Below are positions 1 through 8,709 of a stretch of DNA of 23,968 nucleotides, piece by piece. The notes under the pieces were generated by a model. The model saw only the letters and a list, made by a program, of their open reading frames with translations. It was not told where the DNA came from and made no database searches. Source of the stretch: Acanthamoeba lenticulata. Its lineage: Eukaryota; Discosea; Longamoebia; Acanthamoebidae. The stretch spans positions 1 to 23,968 of the forward strand of contig NAVB01001211.1 of NCBI GenBank assembly GCA_002179805.1, in the 5' to 3' direction. The position numbers were made by a program, and so were the translations under genes. Position 1 is the stretch's first letter. Each line of letters starts with the position of its first letter.

Positions 1-74
1 TCGACACGGCTTGGGGATCTGCGCGAGGTGAAAAATCATTAGAAAAGCCAATAATTCATGAATAACTAAAAGAA

Positions 75-3000
75 TTAATAAAATAAAATAAAATAAAATA
101 AGTCGACAACAAAGCGCGCACCAGAGACAGCAGGCCGCGCTGGTGGGGCGGAGATTGCAGTGGCGGTAGAGCTGGAGGAGCTGTCGGGCGCCACGCGCCG
201 GATGTTGCGCTCAAAGTTGGTGGCGTTGTTCTGCTGCTTGAGCCGGCGGATGTGGATCGTGTAGCCGCTCCCGGCAAAGTGGCCGTGCTGCAGCAGCGTC
301 GTGGCATAGCCTGGCCCGCACACCGATATTAAAGCAAACGCAGGCAGGGACATTCGATCTTTGGGCGGGGCACCTACCGCGTTTGTAGGCGTACTCGATC
401 TGGCGGATGGCCAAGTCGTCGTAGTCGATCCACCCAGAGTCGCACTCCCACTGCCAAACGGGCTCCGGCGGTGTCGATGATGACGACGACGATGAAGATG
501 ATGAGGAGGTCGCATCTGGATGGGCAGGATCCGTGGTCCGGGCCTCGGCCTCTTCCATGAAGCGAAGGAGCTCCTCGGGAGTGGGCTCGCCGAGATGGAG
601 CTCGGCAAGGACCTCGCACACCTGCTCGATCAGCCCAAAGTGGCCCGCCGCCGCCAGCCGCACGACCACTGCAATAGGTCGCCCGTCAGCACATAGAAGC
701 CCAAGCCGTGCCCGTATCGACGCTCGCGAGGGAAGGAAGGAAGGAAGGAAGGAAGAAAGGGAAAGGTGTCGACGCACGGCTGGGGGTAATGACGCAGAGG
801 CCCGTCCGCACGAGCTTGACCGCGAGCAGCATCCACGCGAGGTCGTCCACCCGGACGGACAGGTCCAGCAGGACGTCCTCGTGAATGTTGACCAGGCCCA
901 GTTGCTGCGGCTGCGCCGTGGGTTGCACGGCCGGCACGACGGGCCGCGGACGGCTCGCGATGTTGCTGCGTCGACGCCACACCAGAGAATAGTGTAATAA
1001 AGGATGAGAATCATCATCCAGGAAAGGGACGGCGGGACCGACGACGGAGCGGGCGTGCAGTTTCACACGAACCGGAAGACGTGAAACTGGGAGCAGGTGG
1101 TCAAGTGGCCCATCATGATGTGGCACTCGGAGCAAAGGCCCGCGGAGGAGACGATGGACGCCGGCGGCGGGGGCGGAGGAGGCACGTAGTCGGCCACAAT
1201 GATCGCCCCGGCAGCCAAGGCGCCTGCCTTTTTCCGCTGTTCGAGCAGCTCCACGATGAGCTCGGCGATGGCGAGACGATCTGGCCACATCCAGGGTTGG
1301 GTTGTTGTGAGTCAAGGCCAAGGCAGACCAGGGCCAGGGACACGCACTTTGGTTGACCGCATTCTTGAACTTGCCCACGATGTTGGCCGACGTGATGCTG
1401 GCAAAGATGTCTGGGAACAGGCCCACCAGCTCCTTCAGGTGCTGCACGCTGCCTTCGTCTTTTCCACAGTGAAAGAGCGAAAGAGAGGCGTGAGCTTCCA
1501 TGCGCACTTCCATGTGCGGGACGTACAGCTGTACGTCCTGGCCAGCACATACAGACACACAGACAAACGAACACACAGAGAAGGGGGCAAGAGGAGGTAC
1601 CGGCGGCATCGGGCAGGTCCGCATTGTTGCGTAAGAAGGGCGCGACCTGGGTCACTTGTCTAATCACCGCCGTCTACTGAGGTGGGTAAGCACTACGGAG
1701 CGTGTGATCAGAGAAAGCGAGAAGCAGCGACGGACCTTGAGGTGCGAAAGGTCGTGGGTGGAGGCCACATAGGCCAGCTCTTTGAGCTTCTCCCAGTCGC
1801 CACGGACCTCGCTGCTGAGGTAGGACGAGGCCGACATGTGGATGAACTCGGAGGACTGATGGGCGAGCTCCTCCACGCCGTACTGGTGGGCGAGCATGTG
1901 GATCGCCAGCGCGTGCTCAAACGACTCGAACGCGATCTCTGTCGACGCCAACAATGTCACATCATGGTCATGATGCGGCACGCGTGTGAGCGACATCAGC
2001 CGAAACCAAGGCGAGGGCAGACGCTGGAGGAGGCACCGGAGCGGTAGAGATAGTCGATGAGGTCCATGAACGCAAACGGTTGGGGCGTCACGATTCTGCC
2101 TCCCCGCCCCGGCCCAGCGCAGCGCTAGAGTGTGAGCCACCAACGGTCTTGCCTCATCTTACTGGAGCAAAAACCCAAGCACGGACCGGATGCGCTGCTG
2201 CTGTTGCTCCACCATCTTGAGGTCGATCATGGTCTTGAAGTAGGCGCAGCGCCGCATGAGGCTGTCCAAGTGCGCCTGGATGCTGAACACGTGGCCCTCG
2301 GCCTCTGCAGGGACCGGTGCACGCACGTAAGGCCAGCGAAAAGAGCACGCCCAGGCAGGGGTCTCGAAGGGGACAAGAGGCGGACCTTGGCCCTGAGCCT
2401 GCTCGTAGCCTTCCTCCACGATCTCGAGCGTGAAGTTGGCCACCTGCTCGATCGCCTGTTTGGCGGCCTCACGCACTTCGGGCGCCGGGTCCCGTTCACG
2501 ATAGCCCAGCAGCAGGTCCATCATGAGCTGCAGCAAACAACGACCAGAACAACGATCAGAACGCTTGCGGCCCGTCCACGACGAGGGTGATGATGATGAT
2601 GATGATGATCACGCACTGAATCCTGGGTGTGGTCTACGACGAGAACGTTGTCGGGTTGGTCCTGGTATCGGCCTCCCGAGAGGCGCAGACTGACCGACAG
2701 CGGAGGCTTGCTCCGGTGCTGCTTGGCCCGCGCTTCGGAGAGCAGGTAGCGGAACCAGTTCACCACGCTCACGCGCGCCTCAATCTCCCTGTGTATTGTA
2801 TGTGTGTGTGTGTGGGTGTGTGTGAGTCGCGGAGAGCGCTTCAAACCGCGCATGTCGTCCGTACTTGTTGGTGTAGTGCAACGAAGACTCGAGCTTCATG
2901 AGGGTGGTGGTGATGAAATCTGTGATGGCTGTGATGGATGCGCGCACGCAATGCGTCAGAGGCAAGCAACGTCAGCACAAACGCGGTGTGAAAGCAAAGG

Positions 3001-4386
3001 AAAAGGTCCATGCGTACGATCATCGGTGGGCAACCTGAGCTTGGCGATGGTTATGGCGATGGTGGTGGCGACGTCGGGGGTGGGGGACAGGCTCAGCAGT
3101 TCCACCGACTTGCGCATGATCGTCCGCATCTCCTGCGCGCGTGGATTCTCCAACAGCAGCGTCACTGCGATCTGTGCATTGCCAGCACCGCGCGGTGAGA
3201 CGGTGGTCGATGGTCTCTACAGCCAGTGCCTTTGGCCCTGGGGGAGGGACACACGACACCCACCTGAAGAGCCTGGTCGTGCTGGCCTTTGTGGAAGTAG
3301 TACTGTCCGAGCTCGGTCACCAGGTAGGTCTGGCCATTGTCGACACCATCATCAACACAAAAATTTTGCTAAGCCATCCACCTGGCGGACGAGCCCAGGC
3401 CAAACGACAAACGGCGGGGGTCTACGTGAACCTTGGCCTGCTTGATATCTTCTGCTGTGAGTGCCTCGAGGTGCGGCAGGAGACTGACGCACTTGCGGTA
3501 GTACTGCAGGGCCTCCTTGCCATAGTCCACGGTCTCCTGGGCCAACAACTCAGCTGCCCTCCAACAACGTTGCCCGCGTCAGCTCGGTCTCCAAATAAAT
3601 GTACATAAAAATAAAAATAAAAATAAAAAAATCAACAGACAAACTATGAACAGTGCAGTAAGGTGGGGTACCAAAGATGTCGCCGTCGGTGGCGCCGGGC
3701 TGGCGACCGGCGAGGTCAAGGCGACAGAAAATGCGCGCCTTCTCCAACCAGCCGAGAAAGTAGGAATGCTCCACTTTGACCTCTGTCTCCCGTGCAGCAC
3801 CCGTGCCTTCTTCGAGGCGGCGCCAGAGGGCGTCGCCGCTCTTGAGCGCGCGGAACAACTCGGCCACCGCGCTTCTGGCGTTGCCGGCTCCTCTGGTGGA
3901 GGGCCTTGGCTTGGCATACGCCCTCTCCTTCTCTTTCTGCTCCTCCTCGGCCTTCGTATCCTGCTGCCCGGCAACCGCGCTTCCGCCTTCGGTGGCGGCC
4001 CCCAAAATCTGAGCTGCGTAGTCCTCATCGTTCTCGAATCCATATACGGCTGGCTCTGAAGGCCGTTGCTGCTCTTGCTCTTGTTCCCTGTTAGCGCTCT
4101 TGCGCAAGATTTCCTCTTCTTGTTCTCGTTGCTGGTCGAGCTCGCCCTCCAAACGGGCAAAACTGTCTTGAATCAAAGCGTTAAGTTGGCCCGTGGAGAT
4201 GGAGCGCTTGAGCTTGTTTGGATCCTTTTGGAGGCGTGCGCTGAGCTGCAGCTGGGCCCTCCCACTACCCGCCCCCGCAGCTGCCGGTATTTGGAGGGAC
4301 GACGTCAAAGACGACGGCACGGGAGCTCCTGTGGGGAAGGCTGCAGTGTCTCTGGCCTTGGCGAGCATGCTGCTGCGCCTCCTCAT
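75..4386 (-). CDS. Helical-repeat / BTB / WWE domain protein
   Basis: This is a predicted adaptor of about 963 aa. Exons on the minus strand: 4386-3672, 3553-3426, 3329-3264, 3171-3018, 2919-2865 (or from 2928), 2788-2617, 2527-2386, 2304-2163, 2095-2037, 1938-1736, 1673-1601, 1458-1348, 1280-1069, ~910-778, 668-378, 310-75. All phases close. Residues 1-240 are low-complexity and charged. Residues ~240-475 are helical, TPR/HEAT-like (for example PAPEVREAAKQAIEQV). Residues ~480-590 resemble BTB/POZ (QAHLDSLMRRCAYFKTMI, then FAFMDLIDYLYR, then LAHQYGVEELA). A Pro run and a CSEC/CSQFH cysteine cluster follow. A Ser run precedes a C-terminal WWE domain (WQWECDSGWIDYD, then a basic stretch ending RNIRRVAP). 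BTB usually recruits cullin-3 and WWE often binds ADP-ribose or ubiquitin-pathway partners, so a ubiquitin-linked adaptor role is inferred. The start is the ATG at 4386. The least certain junctions are the 3' splice sites of exons 5 and 14. Confidence 0.75.
79..101. repeat. (AAAAT)n microsatellite at the gene 1 stop
   Basis: Pentanucleotide repeat with about four and a half units. On the minus strand it is TTTTA repeats. They encode the last residues (LFYFILFY) and lead into the TAA at 77-75 of the BTB/WWE gene. Confidence 0.8.
731..756. repeat. (GGAA)n microsatellite in an intron
   Basis: About six GGAA units with a degenerate tail, inside intron 14 of the BTB/WWE gene (669-777). On the coding strand it is a pyrimidine-rich TTCC run that can serve as the polypyrimidine tract before the 3' splice site at 669. 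Confidence 0.8.
2588..2609. repeat. (GAT)n microsatellite in an intron
   Basis: About seven GAT units in intron 6 of the BTB/WWE gene (2528-2616). A six-frame translation reads it as a His run, but it lies outside the spliced coding sequence. Confidence 0.8.
2798..2824. repeat. (TG)n microsatellite in an intron
   Basis: A TG-rich dinucleotide run with one GG interruption, in intron 5 of the BTB/WWE gene (2789-2864). Confidence 0.8.
3607..3631. repeat. (AAAAAT)n A-rich repeat in intron 1
   Basis: Four ATAAAA-type units in intron 1 of the BTB/WWE gene (3554-3671). The coding strand is therefore T-rich, as expected upstream of a 3' splice site. Confidence 0.75.
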
Positions 4387-4443
4387 TGTGGTGTGCTTCT
4401 TCTTGGTCACGTAAAAACTCAATTAAAACGTCGCCAAAAACAA

Positions 4444-4476
4444 CGTTCGCCTCGCCTTCGCCGAAGGCGGAGAACG
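4444..4476. repeat. Palindrome between the SAPS gene stop and the BTB gene start
   Basis: A perfect 17-bp palindrome (CGCCTTCG, central C, CGAAGGCG) spans 4453-4469. It is flanked by CGTTC at 4444-4448 and GAACG at 4472-4476, which extends the dyad. It sits in the 106-bp gap between the stop of the LRR-SAPS gene (4493) and the ATG of the BTB/WWE gene (4386). It could be a hairpin in the SAPS 3' UTR or a dimeric-factor site in the BTB promoter. The structure is seen and the function is unknown. Confidence 0.55.
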
Positions 4477-4492
4477 TCGGGTTGAGCGCTGC

Positions 4493-7400
4493 TCAGTAGC
4501 AGCCCAGAGCCTCCTCGCGGCTGCGCACTCCCCCGCTTTGCTCGCTTCGGGCAGGCCTTTCTGGCTTGCCCTCAGACCAGTGCCGGTCGAGCTCGTTGAG
4601 CTCCTTTAGATCCACTTGCACGAAGCTCGTCCAGCGCGCGTTGCCTGGTACGAAGCCACCAGCGAGTCAACACCAGACGATGGTGGTTCTTTACACGACG
4701 AGAGCGGGAGGGAGGAGTTGTACTATTGAGGAGGTCGCAGAGGTCAGGCCAATCGATGGCTACGATCTTGTTCGCCATCTGCGCCAAGTGGCCCAGATAG
4801 CCAGCCCGCTTGGCCACTGGCTTCTTGGCTTCCTCGTAGAAGGCGCTCGTCATTCGGTCCAGGAGCCCGCACTTCACGATGAGCTCCTGCACGAAAACTT
4901 GCCGTCGCGTGGCGAGGGCAGCCAGGAGGAAGTTGTTGACGGCGTGGTGGATGAAGTTGTTGAGCGGATTGGCGTAGAATAGGTCCTGCGCAGGAGGAAG
5001 GCATGTGTGGCGAGTGTGAGCCAAGAGCTCGAGCTAAGTGGGCCGGGCGAAAGAGAAGCGTACGATGCAGGCGGCGAAGCCGTTGGCTTGCACCAGCTTG
5101 GCGTCGAGCACATCATAGCCCAAGTCCACAACGAGAGGAAGCAACTCGAGGATCTCAAAAGAGAGGAGAGGCACGCCATGCATAACGTCAGGGCCAAGAC
5201 TTGACCGGGACACGACAGACAGCCGGAAGCGTGGCGTAACGCACTTTCAGTCGCAAGAAGCCGGGGGACACCTCGTTAAGCTTAGCGCAGTTGTCCTTGG
5301 CCAGCTGTTCGTGTCTGTCATCATGGGTTAGGGAGGTCAGACCAAACGTGGCGTTCTCTGCACGTCCTCTCCTCGCCTCACAGAATCATGCCACCCCCCC
5401 CCCCACAAGGATCAAGCACCCACCTGGTGGCCGGCTGTCGAAGCATCGAAACAATCCAATCCAACTTGGCGTGCAGGGCCTTGAGAAAGCGGTGTACAGG
5501 AATGTTAGCCTTACAACTGGGGCTGTGTGTTAAAGGGGAACGGGAGGGTCTAAAACGGTACTTGAAGCAGGTGGGGCAGGTCTTTGAGGGCGTGCCCAGA
5601 GGCCTCAGCGCTTGAGGCTTTGCGCTTCCGCAAGAGCTGCATCAACACTTCAATTCCTTCGAGTCGCACCACGCGCGACTGTTGGCCGCCGCGTGTTAGC
5701 AAAATGGGGCGCCAACCCTTTCCTTGGGAGATAACGTGCCTCGGGGAAGATAGAGTCGAAGAATCGGTAGGCGGTCTTCGTGTTGTCGATGTAGAGGTGC
5801 TCGAGGAGCAACTCCCGGCTTATCAACGGTGCCAGGCCCTCGCCCTCCACAAGTCGTCGCAGCACCTGCATGACCCGCAATGATCCGCGCCAAGGGGGTC
5901 TGAGCTTCCCGGGCAGCACTCCCCGCCACCACGCCCCGGCAAAGAAGAAGAAGAAGAGGAGGCCATGGGCGGCGTACGCTGTCGGCGCCGAAATGTTGAA
6001 TGATTTCGCAACACTGAGAAGCGTCCCAGACTGACTCGACGCCTTCGTCCTTCCAGACCAACTCAAATTCGGGTCGCGACTGCCGCCAGACATAACATAC
6101 TTGTCAGCAGACTGAAAGGCTTAGCGGCAATGAGAGAGAAGCTGCGAGCCTACATGGACCAGCTTGAAGAGAGCGATCTCTCCTCGGAGGCCCGGCTGGT
6201 TAAGCTTCACGTTGAGGTCGACGAGCACGGTGTTGGTTTGCACGACTTCGGCGAGAGCCAGGATGCCATCCTCCCCGATCGAATTGTCGCGCAGCTGCAT
6301 TCCCCCAACCAAGATTTCGTGAGCGGGCCGATCGGACGCGGTGCAGCGCAGCACACGAGCGGTGACACGCATGAGCTTTTTACCTCAAGCGAAGTCAGGA
6401 CCGTGTTTGTCGCGAGTGCTTCGGCCAGTGCCGACGCGCCATTGTCGAACAGGGCGTTTTCATTGAGGACCAAGTAGCGGAGAGCCCTTCACGTACGCCA
6501 AGCTCAATTAGTCTCCTGATGGGGGTCTGAAGTCCTCACTCGAGGCTCCGAACTTAAGAGGGCGAAAGCAGCAATACCGATTAGACTTGAGGGATCCGGC
6601 AAGGTTGGCGCCCGCGTACGAGACCCCGTTTGCCGAGAGGTCTATCGCGCGGGGTAGGAGTCTCGCAGTGAGTGTTGGGGTTCAACAAAATCAAAAAGAA
6701 ACTACGGACCAAGGCAATTGAGTGAGCTGTTGACGAGGAGAGCCTCGGCAATGGCGTCTACGCCTGAGTTGCCCAGCCCGTTCTCTTTGAGGTTGACGTC
6801 GGTGAGGGAGGAGTTGACCTTGAGTGCCTCGGCAATGGCGATGGCACCGTCCGAGTCGATGCCATTGCCCTCCAGCTGCAGGGTGGTCAGCTTGCTGTTG
6901 ACCTTGAGCGCCTCGGCGAGCGACTCAGCGCCGTCGAACCCGATCATGTTCCACTTGAGGCTGAGGCACTCGACGTGATCGTTGGTCTTGAGGTAGGCAG
7001 CCAGTAGTCCGGCACCTTGGCGCTCGATATCGTTGGCGTCCAGGATGAGCGTGGTCAGGTTGCTCAACGGCGAGCCCTGCGTGCCGCGGCGTGAGAAGGA
7101 ATCAGCATAAATAAAGTTAAAAGAATTGCAAAAATAAAAAAACAAAAACAATGTCGGCAGAAAAGCGCACAAGCACATCGCGTGGCAGCCGGTCAAGCAG
7201 CTGTGTGAGCCCGTCGTCACCGATGCCGAGTGCGGGCAGTGAAATGACGCTCAGCGGTCGTGCATCTGATCCCATCCACCACGAAGCAGAATGATTAGTC
7301 GAAAGTGAACAAAATAATTCAATCATCGTCCTGTATCTACGCGTACCATCGAGTGCTTGTAGGTAGGACTCCAGGTCCGTCGGTTCGGGCAACTCGGGCA

Positions 7401-8477
7401 CGACGGCGACGACGGAGGCAGCGAGAGGAATGGCCTCCGCTTCGGCGATCAGCGGCGGCACGACGCTGCTTTCGCTTTTACCCGCCACCACGCACACAAG
7501 CTCCACGGGGCCGATGGATTCAGCGGCAGCTGGGACCGTATGGCTGGCAGCTACGCTCTGTTCGCGCCGTTCGGCGTGTTTTCGTCTCATTAGCTCGCGT
7601 TCCTTCAGGCGCACCGCGAAGAGCCGCATCTGCTCATTGACGATTCTGGCCTGGCGCTCGAAAGACGACTCCTGCGTTGGCAGCGCTAATGGCCCCTTCT
7701 TCTGCTCTTGCTCTTCCTTGGCCTCACGTTCCGTCATAGGCCCCTCTTTGTCTACGCGCTTGAGCTCGGACTGCGACTTGTCCCTGCAAAAGGAAGGTCA
7801 AATGAACTAACATAGCCATACGGAGAGTGCTGCATAAGCGATCAGCAGACGAGGTGCCGCGTTGTACCATTCCAGACTCGACTGCCGTCTCATTTGCGCT
7901 CGCGCACGCTGGTAGGAGCCCGAGCCCGATGAAGCAAATCCGCCTTCAGTGATGGTGAACAGCTTTGGTTGATAATAGGCTGAGAGGTTCGAGCCCGAGC
8001 CTGGCGGGCCAGGATGGACGTGAACACACAAGAAAGAAAGGCATTAGATAGGAGAGAAACGCTTCCCAAGGAAGGAGAAGAGGGGAGAGAAGCAGGGGTG
8101 GTACCGAAAAGGTCACTGGAGCGGTCGCCACGAGGTGACAAAGCCATGGCCTTGAGTCGTGCGTGTCGGTAGGTCTCATCCATCTCTTGGCGGACGCGCT
8201 GCGTTATGCCTGGCGAAAGTGGTCGCTCATCATCGACGTCGAGGAATTCCTCAACAATTCGTCTGGGCGAGAGAGGAGTGAACAACCGTTGGGGATCCGG
8301 TGCTTCACTCAGAATCACCGTAGGGATGATGAGCACGGGCTTTTCCTTCTTAATCGCAATGTGCAGCGGCAGCGAGCCAGATGGGGCACGCGGCCGAGGC
8401 ACAACCTCATTACTTCCTGCAGGAGAGTGTGTCGGAAGGTCCCCTACTGGGGTGTATAAGAGCTGCGGCGGTTCCAT
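4493..8477 (-). CDS. Leucine-rich repeat / SAPS domain protein (PP6 regulatory subunit family)
   Basis: The predicted protein is 899 aa. Exons: 8477-8105, 8000-7868, 7783-7347, 7265-7171, 7076-6710, 6641-6578, 6486-6384, 6294-6154, 6079-5978, 5865-5736, 5656-5562, 5509-5424, 5314-5245, 5153-5064, 4985-4724, 4644-4493. All phases close. Residues 1-314 are Ser/Pro-rich and then charged. Residues ~320-570 hold eight or nine ribonuclease-inhibitor-type LRRs (for example LQLEGNGIDSDGAIAIAEAL). From ~572 the protein matches SAPS: GFLRLKILELLPLVVDLGYD, NPLNNFIHHAVNNFLL, GYLGHLAQMANKIV. SAPS proteins are regulatory subunits of PP6/Sit4 phosphatase, so a phosphatase-targeting role is inferred, with the LRRs as an added recognition surface. 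The 328-aa SAPS part is shorter than in canonical PP6 subunits. The exon 10/11 junction uses a GTTATC donor and is the weakest. The first in-frame ATG is at 8477. Confidence 0.88.
5394..5404. repeat. C11 homopolymer in an intron
   Basis: Run of 11 C in intron 12 of the LRR-SAPS gene (5315-5423). A likely place for length errors, but outside coding sequence. Confidence 0.85.
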
Positions 8478-8709
8478 GAGGGCGGCCGCCGTTCTTACAG
8501 GGAAGGGCGCGTTGGTCTCCCGGTGGGCGCTTTCGAAAAACAACAAAAAAAAAAAAGAAGTGGAAGCGGGAGCTCTAATACTTGGCCGCTAATACCTGGC
8601 CAGGACTTGCTTAGCCCCCTCGAGTCTACCATAACCCAGCAAGCAAGAAGAATGGAGGAGCTCAGCTTCATGTTCAAAGTTTACCCTTTGGTATTATTGC
8701 CTCTGCCCC
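8478..8709 (-). promoter_or_regulatory. Intergenic gap upstream of the LRR-SAPS gene
   Basis: A 232-bp gap between the stop of the F-box/JmjC/kinase gene and the ATG of the LRR-SAPS gene, both on the minus strand. It must hold the upstream 3' end and the downstream promoter. A 12-base A run at 8545-8556 (T-rich in the sense direction) is the only obvious element. I see no clear TATA box. Confidence 0.35.

Noticed and set aside
1..74. A gene at the extreme left edge
   Set aside because: The stretch is AT-rich and only 74 bp long. I see no codon pattern or motif beyond the expected 3' flank of the BTB/WWE gene.
2521..2853. A minus-strand frame with a run of histidines
   Set aside because: The His run comes from a GAT microsatellite in intron 6 of the BTB/WWE gene; the spliced model bypasses it.
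5657..5735. An apparent frameshift between the exons at 5736-5865 and 5562-5656 of the LRR-SAPS gene
   Set aside because: A 79-nt intron (GTTATC to CTCGAAG) restores the frame exactly. A pseudogene is not needed, though the donor is weak and RNA evidence would settle it.
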